A DNA stretch of 64,000 bases, from NCBI GenBank assembly GCA_016712315.1, contig JADJRG010000022.1, forward strand, positions 186,001 to 250,000, given 5' to 3'. The translations under genes and the position numbers were made by a program. The notes under the pieces were generated by a model that saw only the letters and a program-made list of their open reading frames with translations, was not told the DNA's origin and did not search any database. Source of the stretch: Nannocystis sp. (lineage in GTDB: Bacteria > Myxococcota_A > Polyangia > Nannocystales > Nannocystaceae). The stretch's first letter is position 1; each line of letters opens with the position of its first letter. Below are positions 1-10,218 of the stretch, piece after piece.

Positions 1-495
1 CCGCGCGATCGCGACACGCTGCTGCTCGCCGCCCGAGAGCTCCCCCGGGCGGTGGCTGAGGCGATGGCTCAGCCCCACAGCGTTCAGCATCTCGGTCGCC
101 CACGCACGCGCCTCACGCGTCGGCACGCGTCCGATCATCGCGGGCATCATCGCGTTCTCCAGCGCCGTGAACTCCGCGAGCAGGTGGTGGAACTGGAAGA
201 CGAAGCCGATCGTCCGGTTGCGGAAGGCCGCCAGCTCCGGCGGCGACAAGCGCGTGATGTCGACATCGCCGAAGAACATCTGCCCGCGCGTCGGCAGATC
301 GAGCGTGCCGAGGCAGTGCAGAAGCGTCGACTTGCCAGCCCCCGAGGCGCCGATGATCGTCACCATTTCGCCCGCATCTAGCGTGAGGCTGATGTCCCGA
401 AGGACATGCAAGACCCGCGCGCCGTGCGTGAACTCTTTGTGCATGTGGACCACCCGAACGAGGGGGGATCCGGCGCCGGGCTCTGGGTGATCCAT
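1..495 (-). CDS. lolD: Lipoprotein-releasing ABC transporter ATPase LolD (3' end outside window)
   Basis: This is the ATP-hydrolysing subunit of the inner-membrane LolCDE machine, which extracts outer-membrane lipoproteins from the inner membrane. The 165 visible residues show Walker A (GASGAGKST, about residues 49-57), the Q-loop phenylalanine/glutamine region (GFVFQFHHLL, typical of LolD) and the ABC signature LSGGEQQRVAIAR right at the window edge. Walker B and the H-loop lie outside the window. The start is the ATG at 495, directly followed by an acidic-proline N-terminus (MDHPEPGAG). It is the last visible gene of a co-directional block, 68 bp downstream of two LolC/E-like permease genes, so it probably completes a LolCDE set. 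The related MacB and FtsE ATPases are alternatives, but the FHHLL motif and the neighbours favour LolD. Confidence 0.9.
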   Translation of the reverse strand, partial: MDHPEPGAGSPLVRVVHMHKEFTHGARVLHVLRDISLTLDAGEMVTIIGASGAGKSTLLHCLGTLDLPTRGQMFFGDVDITRLSPPELAAFRNRTIGFVFQFHHLLAEFTALENAMMPAMIGRVPTREARAWATEMLNAVGLSHRLSHRPGELSGGEQQRVAIAR

Positions 496-563
496 GAGGG
501 GTCCGAAAAGTCGCGCTACCCTAGAATGGGGCCCCTGAGGTGTCAACGCCGCCTTGACCGCGG

Positions 564-2345
564 CTAGTCGCCGCCACGGAGACCATCGACCGGCCGGATC
601 TTGGCCGCTGTCCGCGCTGGATGCACGCTAGACAGCCAGACGATGACCAACGCCGCGATCCCGACGATCGCAACCTCCCGCGGGTCGACGACCACCGGCA
701 ACCGTTGGATGTAAAAATCCTCCGCCGAGAGGGGCAAGCCTTGCTCCGCGAGCAGCACGCACACCACGAGGCCTGCTGAGATCCCCAGCGCCGCCCCGAG
801 GCTGCCCACCAGCAGCCCCTCGAGCATGAAGATCCGGGCGATCGAGCGGTCGCTCGCCCCCATCGCCTTGAGGATCGCGATCTGCTCGGCCTTGTCGAGC
901 ACCGACATCAAATTGGTCGCCAGGATCCCGAACGCCGCCACCAAGACGACGAAGAGCAGCCCGATGAACATCGCGATCTTCTCCAGCAGCATCGCCGCAA
1001 AGATGTTGCGGTGTAGCGCTCGCCAGCTCTCGACCCGCAGGTCGCTCCGCCCGATGCGATCGAGCGTCGCCTGCACCGCCGCCTGTCCCTGCTCCAGCCC
1101 CGCGGGATCGACCAAACGAACATCGACCCCATGCACGCGCTCACCGAGCCGCAAGAACGCCTGAACCCGTACGAGCGGCGCATAGAGGCTGCGGTGATCA
1201 TGCGCGTACATCCCGGAGTGAAAGAGCCCGACCACCCGCACGATCATCGCGCTGGGGATCGGCCCCGCGGGAGTCATCCGCCCCACCGGAGTGATCACCT
1301 GCAGACGCTCGCCAAAGCTGACACTGAGCTCATCTGCTAGCTCCCCGCCGATCACCAGCGGCACCAGGAGCGGCGCACTCAGCTCCTCGTCGAGTGTCGC
1401 GCCATCCTCCGCCTCACCCGGCGCGGCGCCGCCGAGAGCTGCGCGCGGAGCGTCATCCGCGGGAGCAGCTCCCGCCAACGCTCCGGCGGCACGCAGGCGA
1501 GGGATCTCGATCGAGGGATCTTCCCACGCCTCGTCATCCGCATCCTCATCCTCTCCGTTCGCGGCCTCCTCCCACGCGCCACCCTCCTCCGAGGCTGCCT
1601 CTTCGGCCGCGTCGACATCCTCCGTCACTGGCGCCTGCTCAGGCGGCCCAACCCGCTGACCACGTCGTCGCTCGAAGATCTGATCGAGCGCCTCCCAAGG
1701 CCCATCCGCTGGCGCCTCGAGGAGGCGATAGTCGCCCTCGCGCACCATCGCAGCGATCCCTGTCGCGCGCCGATGGAGCGCAGGATCGACGCCGATCAGG
1801 AGCGCCCCTTGGCGGTTAAAGTCGCTGCGTAGCATCACCTCGCCTTCGACGTAGGGGCTCGCCGCGGCCAGCTCCTGCCGCTCCGCGAGCGCGCGAAGGA
1901 GCGGCTCGTAGTCGCCGAACGCCTCGCCATCGACCCGCGAGATCCGCAGCTCCGCCCGCTCCGCCAGGATCTTCGACCTGAGATCGAGCTCGAGCCCGGT
2001 CATCAGGCTGAGCACGATCACCAGCGCCATACAGCCCTGCGCGACCGACATCACGATGATCGCGCTGAGCAGGTTAAAGAGCGCCGTGAGCGCCGCGAAG
2101 AGCGCCGCGAAGGAGCCAACCGCCAGCGTCACGAGCCCGAGCAGCCGCGCGACGTCCGACGCGACCGGCGTCAATTCGTCGCCGTAGCCGGCCGGACGGA
2201 GCCAAGCCGCGTAGAGCATCAAGACGATCCCGACCGCCGCCACGTGCAAACCGAGCAACCAGACCCAAAGCAACCACCGCCGGCGCTCACCCGCCCGCAG
2301 GTGTCGCCAGGAGATCCGCCCCTCAAAGCCGTCGAAGCCGACCAT
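564..2345 (-). CDS. lolE: LolC/LolE-family lipoprotein-releasing permease (second copy)
   Basis: Inner-membrane permease of the FtsX/LolC/E family, 593 residues against about 400 for typical LolC or LolE. It keeps the family elements: an N-terminal WRHLRAGE segment, the membrane helix ending in VLSLMTGLELDLRSKIL (about residues 95-127), a periplasmic domain, and a C-terminal three-helix FtsX domain with AILKAMGASDRSI and the final HPARTAAKIRP. Two things are unusual. There is an additional hydrophobic stretch between WRHLRAGE and the first canonical helix (about residues 24-90), and an Ala/Glu/Asp-rich insert at about residues 215-325 contains AWEDPSIEIPRLRAAG. The same WEDP-x-hydrophobic motif occurs in the gene just upstream. 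It follows that gene by 6 bp. Calling this copy LolE rather than LolC is arbitrary. Confidence 0.82.
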   Translation of the reverse strand: MVGFDGFEGRISWRHLRAGERRRWLLWVWLLGLHVAAVGIVLMLYAAWLRPAGYGDELTPVASDVARLLGLVTLAVGSFAALFAALTALFNLLSAIIVMSVAQGCMALVIVLSLMTGLELDLRSKILAERAELRISRVDGEAFGDYEPLLRALAERQELAAASPYVEGEVMLRSDFNRQGALLIGVDPALHRRATGIAAMVREGDYRLLEAPADGPWEALDQIFERRRGQRVGPPEQAPVTEDVDAAEEAASEEGGAWEEAANGEDEDADDEAWEDPSIEIPRLRAAGALAGAAPADDAPRAALGGAAPGEAEDGATLDEELSAPLLVPLVIGGELADELSVSFGERLQVITPVGRMTPAGPIPSAMIVRVVGLFHSGMYAHDHRSLYAPLVRVQAFLRLGERVHGVDVRLVDPAGLEQGQAAVQATLDRIGRSDLRVESWRALHRNIFAAMLLEKIAMFIGLLFVVLVAAFGILATNLMSVLDKAEQIAILKAMGASDRSIARIFMLEGLLVGSLGAALGISAGLVVCVLLAEQGLPLSAEDFYIQRLPVVVDPREVAIVGIAALVIVWLSSVHPARTAAKIRPVDGLRGGD

Positions 2346-2351
2346 CGGGGC

Positions 2352-4280
2352 TCACGCTTCAGCCTTGCGAAGCGCCTGCGCTGGACGCATCCGCGAGGCC
2401 ACCCGCGCTGGATAGAGGCTCGAGAGCCAGACGATGAGCAACGCCGACACGCCGACCACGATGACCTCCAGCGGATCGATCGACACAGGTAACCGGTCCA
2501 GACTACCCAGCTCGCCGCTGAGCGGCAGGCCGAAGGCGTCCAGCGCCAAGCAGAGGGCGATGCCCGTCACGATCCCGAGGATCGCCCCGACGATCCCCAT
2601 ACACAGCCCCTCGGCGATGAACACCCGCAGGATCAGCGAGTCCGTGCAGCCCATCGTCTTGAGGATCGCGATCTCCTTCGACTTCTCGAGTACGCTCATC
2701 AAGTTCGATCCCAGGATCCCGAACGACGCGACGAGGATCACGCACAAGAGCGCGATGAAGACCGCGATCTTCTCCAGCGCCATCGCGGAGAAGAGGCTCT
2801 GGTTCAGCTCTTGCCAGTCGCGAACCATCAGCTCGCCGCGCCCGTCGGCTGCCAACAGCGAGCGGAGCTGATCGCGACGCTCGCGGATCCGCTCGATGTC
2901 GTCGATCTTCACCTCGACGCCGGAGATCCGATCCCCCGTGCGAAGGAACGCCTGGACGATCGGCAGCGGCGCGTAGACTAGCCAACGATCGTACTCGTAG
3001 TGGTTGGCGTCGAAGATCCCCGCGACGCGGACGCTCATCACCCCGGGGATCCGCCCCGCCGGCGTCGACCTGCCGATCGGAGTGATCAACTGCACCCGAT
3101 CACCCACGTGAGCGACCAACTCTCGCGCCTTCTCGCTGCCGATCAGCACCGATCCGGGGATCGCCGCTGGCTCCGCGTCAGCGCCGGCGGTCTCGCCAGG
3201 CGCGCCGGCCGGTTCTGGCGGATCAGACAGCTTGACAACCTCGCCCTCGGGTCGCGTGGGCGCCCCTGCCCCCTCGGCCGTCGGCAGCAGCCCACCCGCT
3301 CGCAAGCGCGCGATCTCCACCTCGGGATCCTCCCAGCCGTCCTCCGCCGCGGCTTCGACGGCCCGCTGCAGATCGCCTCTCGACCCCTCTGCGGCCAGAT
3401 CTCGGGCGAAGCGGACGGGCGGCGGCAAGGGCAACGCCGAGGCCCCCTTGCTGCCGCCACCGAGGGCGCCTACAGGATCTTCCCAGCCGTCACCATCATC
3501 GTCGTCCTCACGCTCGCCCGCCGCCTCGGCCGGCTCGTGCTCGACCACGGGCGCCGCGCCTGCACCTTCAAGGACCTCGAAGGAGAAGCCAGGATCCGGG
3601 ATCGCCTCCGGCTCATCGAGGTACCGATACGCGCCCTCCGTGATCAGCTTGGGCAGCTCCGAGACCTCCGCGTGCAGCTCTGGAACGATCCCATTGAGGA
3701 TCCCACCTTGCCGGTTGAGACCGTTGCGGACCATCACCTCGCCTTGCAGGTACGGGCTCGCGCCGACCACTCCGGGCGCCGCCCGCACCGCCGCGACCAC
3801 CGACGCGTAGTCATGGAACGGCCTGCCATCCTCGCGAGCGATCTGGATGTGCGCGAGCTGTCCGAGGATCTTGTCGCGCAGCTCGAGCTCGAGGCCGGTC
3901 ATCAGGCTGAGCACCACGACCAGCGCCATACAGCCGAGCATCACCGAGATGATGATCACCGTCGCCAGCACCGTGAAGAAGCGCGCGAGCAGCCCGCCGA
4001 GCAGCATCATCACGCCCGCGCACAAGGTCACGCCGCCCACCAAGCCGTAATAGCTGCTCGCGGACAGCGGCGGCGGCGGCGCCATGAACTCCAACGGCGG
4101 CGGGGAGATCGCCGCCAGCGACGGCTCCGGGATCGAGGCGTAGCCGGCGAAGCCGAGGCCCACCACGATCAAATAGACAGCGATGAGCGCCAGCGGGCCT
4201 GCGAAGGTCGCCTGCTCGCCCGCGCGGAGGTGCCGCCAGGCGATCAACCAGTGCAACCGCCCGCCGGCGCCGCCGCTCAC
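2352..4280 (-). CDS. lolC: LolC/LolE-family lipoprotein-releasing permease (first copy)
   Basis: FtsX/LolC/E-family permease of 642 residues, expected to pair with the neighbouring homologue and LolD to release lipoproteins to a periplasmic carrier. The canonical first helix (VLATVIIISVMLG through VVVLSLMTGLELELRDKIL, about 104-138) is preceded by two extra hydrophobic segments (about 27-48 and 78-99). The C-terminal FtsX domain has LEKSKEIAILKTMGCT and ends YPARVASRMRPAQALRK. The periplasmic domain carries a long acidic, proline/alanine-rich insert (about 222-375) holding two WEDP motifs (266-269, 316-319); the second is followed by EVEIARLRAGG, matching the insert of the downstream paralogue. 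The start is a GTG at 4280 that overlaps the prfB stop by four bases (GTGA), implying translational coupling. Confidence 0.82.
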   Translation of the reverse strand: MSGGAGGRLHWLIAWRHLRAGEQATFAGPLALIAVYLIVVGLGFAGYASIPEPSLAAISPPPLEFMAPPPPLSASSYYGLVGGVTLCAGVMMLLGGLLARFFTVLATVIIISVMLGCMALVVVLSLMTGLELELRDKILGQLAHIQIAREDGRPFHDYASVVAAVRAAPGVVGASPYLQGEVMVRNGLNRQGGILNGIVPELHAEVSELPKLITEGAYRYLDEPEAIPDPGFSFEVLEGAGAAPVVEHEPAEAAGEREDDDDGDGWEDPVGALGGGSKGASALPLPPPVRFARDLAAEGSRGDLQRAVEAAAEDGWEDPEVEIARLRAGGLLPTAEGAGAPTRPEGEVVKLSDPPEPAGAPGETAGADAEPAAIPGSVLIGSEKARELVAHVGDRVQLITPIGRSTPAGRIPGVMSVRVAGIFDANHYEYDRWLVYAPLPIVQAFLRTGDRISGVEVKIDDIERIRERRDQLRSLLAADGRGELMVRDWQELNQSLFSAMALEKIAVFIALLCVILVASFGILGSNLMSVLEKSKEIAILKTMGCTDSLILRVFIAEGLCMGIVGAILGIVTGIALCLALDAFGLPLSGELGSLDRLPVSIDPLEVIVVGVSALLIVWLSSLYPARVASRMRPAQALRKAEA

Positions 4281-5426
4281 GCCTCTGCGTCCTTCCTGTG
4301 CATACCGCCCTCCATCAGCAAGAACGCCTCGAGCAGCGGATCAAGATCGCCGTCGAGCACCGCCTGCACCGCTGAGGTCTTCATCTCCGTCCGGTGGTCC
4401 GTGACCTGCTGGTATGGTTGAAGGACATACGACCGAATCTGCGACCCCCACTCGATCGCCTTCTTCTCGCCCTCCAGCACCTGGCGCGCCGCGTCTCGCT
4501 TCTGCCGCTCGAGCTCGAAGATCTTCGCCTTGAGCATCCGCATCGCGGTCGCCATGTTCTTGTGCTGCGAGCGCTCGAGCTGACAGGCGACGACGAGGCC
4601 GGTCGGCAAGTGCGTAAGGCGCACCGCCGACTCCGTCTTGTTCACGTGCTGGCCGCCCGCCCCCGAGGCGCGGAATTTGTCGACGCGCAGCTCTGAGTCA
4701 GGGATCTCGGTGTCGACGCTCGAGTCGTCGGCGATGTCGGGCATCACCATCACACTGGCGAAGCTGGTCTGCCGGCGCGCGTTCGCGTCGAAGGGCGAGA
4801 TCCGCACCAGGCGGTGCACCCCGATCTCCGAGCGCAAGTAGCCGTACGCGTACTCGCCGGAGATCGCCAGCTCCGCGCTGCGGATCCCCGCCTGCTCGCC
4901 CTCTTGCAGATCAAGCAGCTCGACGGTGAAGCCGCGACGCTCTCCCCAACGCGTGAACATCCGCTGGAGCATCTGCGCCCAGTCCTGGCTGTCGACCCCG
5001 CCGGCGCCCGCGTTGATCGACACGAGCGCGCCCGATCGGTCATAGGGGCCCGACAGCATGCGCTGGAACTCGAGCGCGGCCACCTTCGCATCGAGGGCCA
5101 TCAACGCCGCCCACGCGTCGCGGAGCGCCGCCTCATCGCCCTCTTCGCGCGCCATCTCGTAGAGGATCTGCGCCTCGTCGAGATCACGCTGCGCCGCGTC
5201 GAGCGTATCGACCACTTTTTTTAGGATCGCCTGATCACGCAGCACCCCTTGGGCCTTGTCGGCGTCACCCCAAAAGCCAGCCTCACCGGTCTGCGCCTCG
5301 TACTCCTCGAGCTGCTCGAGCTTGCGTTCGTAGTCAAAGATGCCTCCGCAGCTCGCCCAAACGGACAGAGAGCTGCTCGAGGAGCTCGTTGACCTTGTTG
5401 TGCTCGGGGACGAGGGCGTCAGACAT
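4277..5426 (-). CDS. prfB: Peptide chain release factor 2, with programmed +1 frameshift
   Basis: RF2 releases nascent peptides at UGA and UAA. The reading frame is split. A 30-codon zero frame begins at ATG 5426 (SD GGAG just upstream) and ends CAT CTT TGA, with CTT at 5339-5337 and the in-frame TGA at 5336-5334. A +1 slip on CTT continues as DYERKLEQLEEYEAQ and then 352 residues to the stop at 4277. A GGAGG element sits three bases before CTT, as in the classical RF2 autoregulatory site. The main frame has SPF (the RF2 anticodon-like tripeptide, in VRISPFDANARR) and the catalytic GGQ in SGAGGQHVNKTESAV. The total is about 382 residues, slightly longer than the usual 365. Low RF2 should increase frameshifting and restore synthesis. 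Confidence 0.95.
5334..5350 (-). promoter_or_regulatory. prfB recoding site (SD-like GGAGG, CTT-TGA-C slippery stop)
   Basis: Read on the minus strand the site is GGAGG CAT CTT TGA CTAC. The codon order, the three-base spacing of the SD-like element from CTT and the C after TGA match the well-known autoregulatory frameshift site of bacterial release factor 2. The same protein reads in-frame immediately before and after in adjacent frames, so this is not a sequencing error or a pseudogene. Confidence 0.93.
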
Positions 5427-5449
5427 CTGCGTACTCCTTGCCACAGCCG

Positions 5450-6838
<1,389 letters not shown>

Positions 6839-6976
6839 CGCGGACGGGAGGCTAACCGGGCCGCGCAGATCGGTGTAGCCCTGCGCAAAGGCAGGGCCCT
6901 ATCGCGAGGCCGCTGCAACAAGCCTGAGGCCTCAATCGGGGCGACATGACGGCGAACTCACGCCGCCTGGCCCCGC

Positions 6977-7342
6977 TCACGCGTTCGCTCGAACGATCAT
7001 CTGGAGCAGCGTCAGCGCCGCTGAGACAGCCGCCAGAGCGCGCCAGCTCGTGAAGCGAACGCCGTCGAGGTAACGCGTCACCGCTGCCATGAGGATCGCG
7101 TTGAACAGCGCGTGCAGGACAAAGACCCCCAGCGGCCCCGTGAGCAGGATCGGCAGGAAGATCACGCTGAGGATCGCCACGACAAGCTTCCCCAACAGAG
7201 CGCTGAGAGCGCCACAGAGCAGCGCGACTTTGAAGGTGCTCCAAGCGTCACGCACAGCGATCTGCGGTGAAACGCTCGCCAGCACCATGAGGCCGGCCGC
7301 GAAGGCACCGGCAGAGGCGATCATCGGTCCCATGAGCTCCAT
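6977..7342 (-). CDS. Small four-helix membrane protein, phage holin 4_2-like family
   Basis: A 121-residue, very hydrophobic protein with about four membrane helices (residues roughly 7-25, 38-62, 65-88 and 100-117). The layout, including the GPLGVFVLHALFNAILMAAVTRYL segment between helices 2 and 3, resembles the PF04020 (phage holin 4_2 / YvlD) family, whose cellular function is poorly known and which is usually not a phage protein. The ATG at 7342 is the most upstream; a second ATG lies at 7333 and neither has a well-spaced SD. It sits between purC and purF on the same strand, so it is probably co-transcribed with purine genes; no functional link is evident. Confidence 0.6.
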   Translation of the reverse strand: MELMGPMIASAGAFAAGLMVLASVSPQIAVRDAWSTFKVALLCGALSALLGKLVVAILSVIFLPILLTGPLGVFVLHALFNAILMAAVTRYLDGVRFTSWRALAAVSAALTLLQMIVRANA

Positions 7343-7391
7343 CTCCGGCGCTTAGGCTACCAGCCCGCGCGACGATCGACACGCCTACCGC

Positions 7392-8369
7392 TCAGGTGAG
7401 CCCGAGGTTGCGGCGCAGCCGCGGCAGCGGCGCCTCGACATCAGGAAGAAACCCCGCGCCCGTAAGCCGCTCATACGCCTCGATATAACGGCGCGCCGCC
7501 TCCAACCGCACCTCGTCGGGCAGGATCGGCGGAGCGCCGTCGCCGGTGTAGCCCTGCGCGACCAACCAGCGCCGCACATACTCCTTATCGAGCGCCCGCG
7601 GATCCTCGCCGCTCGCCATCGCCTGCTCGTAGCTGTCGGCGTACCAGAAGCGTGATGAGTCGGGGGTGTGGATCTCGTCGATCAGCCTGATCACACCGTC
7701 GGCGTCGCGTCCGAGCTCATACTTCGTATCAACGAGCAGCACCCCTCGCGCCCGCGCGAGGGCCTGGCCTCGCGCGAAGAGCGCGAGCACCTGCGCCTCG
7801 AGCTGATCATAGAGCACCGCGTCGATAAGGCCGCGCCCCAGCAACCACTCCCGGCTCACCGAGATGTCGTGTTCGCCCTTCGGCGCCTTGGTCGACGGCG
7901 TGACGATGCTCCGCGGCAGCGCCTCGTGCTTGCGCAGGCCCGCCGGCAGTCGATGGCCGCAGAACTCCCGCTCACCGCGCTCGTAGGCCCGCCAGATGCT
8001 CGTCGACGACACCCCGGTGAGGTAGCCCCGCACGACCCACTCGATCGGCAAGGGCTCGCACTCGATCGCCCGGATCGCCTGGGGATCCGGCGCCGCGAGC
8101 AGGTGGTTCGGCATCAGATCCGCGGTCGCTTCGAACCAGTAGCGGGCGATCCCGTTCAGGACCTGCCCCTTGAACGGTATCGTCCCGAGCACCACATCAA
8201 ACGCGGAGATCCGATCCGTCACGATCAGCGTTCGCCACCGATCGTCGGTGAAGTTCTCGCGCACTTTGCCCGAGTAGTGGCGCCCCAACGCCGCAAAAGA
8301 GTCATCGAGCGCGTCGAGCGTGCGCCCGGCCGCGAGCGCGCCGCGCAGAAGATCTTCGGAGACAGGCAT
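7392..8369 (-). CDS. purC: Phosphoribosylaminoimidazole-succinocarboxamide synthase
   Basis: SAICAR synthetase ligates aspartate to CAIR using ATP in purine synthesis. At 325 residues it is of the longer type found in many proteobacteria and yeast rather than the ~240-residue E. coli type. Family signatures visible are the substrate/ATP loop GRHYSGKVRENF, TDRISAFDVVLGTIPFKG, the LPIEWVVRGYLTG block, STKAPKGEHD and VDTKYELGRDADG. The N-terminal MPVSEDLLRGAL is preceded by only 2 bp from the end of the upstream pseudokinase gene, so translation is probably coupled. With purF downstream and purK-purE elsewhere in the window, purine genes are dispersed but close. Confidence 0.95.
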   Translation of the reverse strand: MPVSEDLLRGALAAGRTLDALDDSFAALGRHYSGKVRENFTDDRWRTLIVTDRISAFDVVLGTIPFKGQVLNGIARYWFEATADLMPNHLLAAPDPQAIRAIECEPLPIEWVVRGYLTGVSSTSIWRAYERGEREFCGHRLPAGLRKHEALPRSIVTPSTKAPKGEHDISVSREWLLGRGLIDAVLYDQLEAQVLALFARGQALARARGVLLVDTKYELGRDADGVIRLIDEIHTPDSSRFWYADSYEQAMASGEDPRALDKEYVRRWLVAQGYTGDGAPPILPDEVRLEAARRYIEAYERLTGAGFLPDVEAPLPRLRRNLGLT

Positions 8370-8371
8370 CG

Positions 8372-10198
8372 CTACGATCCGTAGATAAGAATGGCGAGGA
8401 TAAGCAGGCTCGCCGCGATGAAGAGCAGCAAGAGCTGTACATACGAAGACTTGTCCGGCGCCGGCACGACGACCCCTGGCTGCACCGGGAGCGAGGTCGC
8501 CTCGACGATCGCCTGTGTGTCCACCAAGCCGCTGCTGCTCGCGTCTGCGCTGGCCTTCGTCGCCGCGGCCTCGGCGCTCGGCGCTGCCGCGACGGCCACC
8601 GGCTCCGACTGGACCGCCCAGCCTAGCGGATGAGTCCGACGATCGCGCCGCAAGACCGGCGCATCAGGCTCACGCCCGCCCTCAACGCTCGCCGCCGCCG
8701 CCGCCTTCGATGAGCCTGGTGCGGCCCGTGAAGTCGGTGCGTCTGCCTCTCTCTTGGCGGCCGACGCACGCGCCTCACCGAGCGCCTCCGCCTTCCCGGA
8801 GAGGTCCGTAGGCGGCGGCGTCACCCGTCCCGAAGCGAGAGCCGCCGACACCAGCGACGCGGTGGTAGGGGCCTCCGTCGCGCTCTTCGTCTCAGCGCGC
8901 GCGGCTTCGATCGGCGCCCCCAAGACTCGGACCTTGCCCGTCGATCCCGCAGGCGGAGGCGGGCTCGGAGCAGGCTTCGCGGGCTTGACGATCACCGCCG
9001 GAGCCGGACGAGCCTCGGGCCGCTTCTTCTCGGGCTCAGGGCTCATCGCGGACGGACGCGGCGCCCCCAGCCTCAAGGCGGCATCCACGGCCGCGCCGAC
9101 CGGCGCGATCGCGGCGTCGATCGAAGCGCTCAGCGCCGACGCGCCGGACCGCGCAGATGAGGGCTCGCCGAACTCCCCTGGCAGCGGCGGCAGCGGCGGA
9201 AGATCGAGCAGATCAGGCGCTCCCGGAGGCGGCGGCAGATCAAGCCCTGCAATGCCCTCCAACAGCGACGAGACGCGCGGTCGCTCCTCGGGCGCCGATA
9301 CGATCGCCGCAGGGGCCTCTGCTCCCGACACCGCCGTCGCTGGCGGCGGTAGCGAGTCCGCAGGCGCCGGATCGGGCTCGGGCAGCGAGGGCGGCGACTC
9401 GTCCTCGATCAGCCCAGCCGTCGCGAGCTCCTGGATGAGCCCGTTGCCGTCCCCGAGCCGCTCTGTCGGTGAAGCCGCGAGGCAACGCAACAAGAGCGGC
9501 CGCAGCCGCGTGTCGACGCCCGAGAGCGCCCCCGACCGGGCCAACTCGATCGCCTCCACTGGGCGTGTACCTGTCACGAACGCGACGACGCTCGCTGCCC
9601 AGCCAAAGACGTCAGCGCGGGGCGTAAACGGACCGCCCGCCGCGACCTCCGGCGCGAGCGCGACCCCGTGCTCTTGACAGCGCGCACGGATCGCAGCCGG
9701 CTCACAGACGTCCGCGAGGCCATAGCACCATACCGCATAGCCTCGCTCCCAATCGAAGACGATCTCAATCCCGTGGATCGCCTGAACGAGGCCCCCGCGG
9801 TGCAACGCCCGCAGACCACGCGCGAGCTCAACCGCGAAGCGCAGGTGCTCCGCCGAGCGCTCCTCCGCGGACAGATCACCAAAGACCTCAGCGACGGCGA
9901 TACCGCCGTAGAGCCCCTCGTACGCCACCACCGACGCGCCGGCCTCGACCCCGACGAAGCACACCGGAGCGAGGCTGTCGTCGCGGATCGTCATCAACGC
10001 GGCGAGGCGCGCATCGAGCGCGACACGCCTCTCGCCATCGCCGAGCTCTGGCGCGATGAACACCAAGCGGACCAGATCCCCGCTGTCGAGATCGAAGGCC
10101 GCCCATCGCGCCCCGAGCACTGGTGTCCCTGTGCCGTCGGGCTCCTCCCGAACAAGCTCGAAACGCTCGCAGATCGTCTGACCCGGACTAAGTTCCAC
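8372..10198 (-). CDS. Tail-anchored protein pseudokinase with long Pro/Ala-rich linker
   Basis: A 608-residue protein whose first ~250 residues have the outline of a eukaryotic-type protein kinase (ICERFELVRE at the start, LRFAVELARGLRALHRGGLV before the catalytic-loop position, and ALAPEVAAGGPFTPRADVFGWAASVVAFVTGTRP, equivalent to the APE-to-DxxSLG segment). Key residues are missing: no glycine-rich loop, no VAIK lysine (VRLVFIAPE instead), no HRD (AIHGIEIVFDW instead) and no DFG (CYGLAD instead). It is therefore predicted not to phosphorylate. Residues ~260-580 are a disordered Pro/Ala/Ser linker, and the protein ends in one membrane helix (LLLLFIAASLLILAILI) followed by only YGS, so it is tail-anchored with the kinase-like domain in the cytoplasm. 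It lies between dut and purC. Confidence 0.8.
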   Translation of the reverse strand: MELSPGQTICERFELVREEPDGTGTPVLGARWAAFDLDSGDLVRLVFIAPELGDGERRVALDARLAALMTIRDDSLAPVCFVGVEAGASVVAYEGLYGGIAVAEVFGDLSAEERSAEHLRFAVELARGLRALHRGGLVQAIHGIEIVFDWERGYAVWCYGLADVCEPAAIRARCQEHGVALAPEVAAGGPFTPRADVFGWAASVVAFVTGTRPVEAIELARSGALSGVDTRLRPLLLRCLAASPTERLGDGNGLIQELATAGLIEDESPPSLPEPDPAPADSLPPPATAVSGAEAPAAIVSAPEERPRVSSLLEGIAGLDLPPPPGAPDLLDLPPLPPLPGEFGEPSSARSGASALSASIDAAIAPVGAAVDAALRLGAPRPSAMSPEPEKKRPEARPAPAVIVKPAKPAPSPPPPAGSTGKVRVLGAPIEAARAETKSATEAPTTASLVSAALASGRVTPPPTDLSGKAEALGEARASAAKREADAPTSRAAPGSSKAAAAASVEGGREPDAPVLRRDRRTHPLGWAVQSEPVAVAAAPSAEAAATKASADASSSGLVDTQAIVEATSLPVQPGVVVPAPDKSSYVQLLLLFIAASLLILAILIYGS

Positions 10199-10218
10199 GC
10201 ATCACTCCCGCGCTGCGC

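Noticed and set aside
3000..4421. A long plus-strand frame (473 codons) over lolC and prfB
   Set aside because: It is antisense to two clearly recognised genes, is Arg/His/Ala-rich without family features, and is an artefact of GC-rich codon usage.
6878..6897. GCCCTGC/GCAGGGC hairpin in the purF leader as a riboswitch or attenuator
   Set aside because: Only a 7-bp stem with no U-run and no purine-riboswitch features; kept as an observation only.
8372..10198. Calling this an active Ser/Thr kinase
   Set aside because: The fold outline is there but the lysine, HRD and DFG are all missing.
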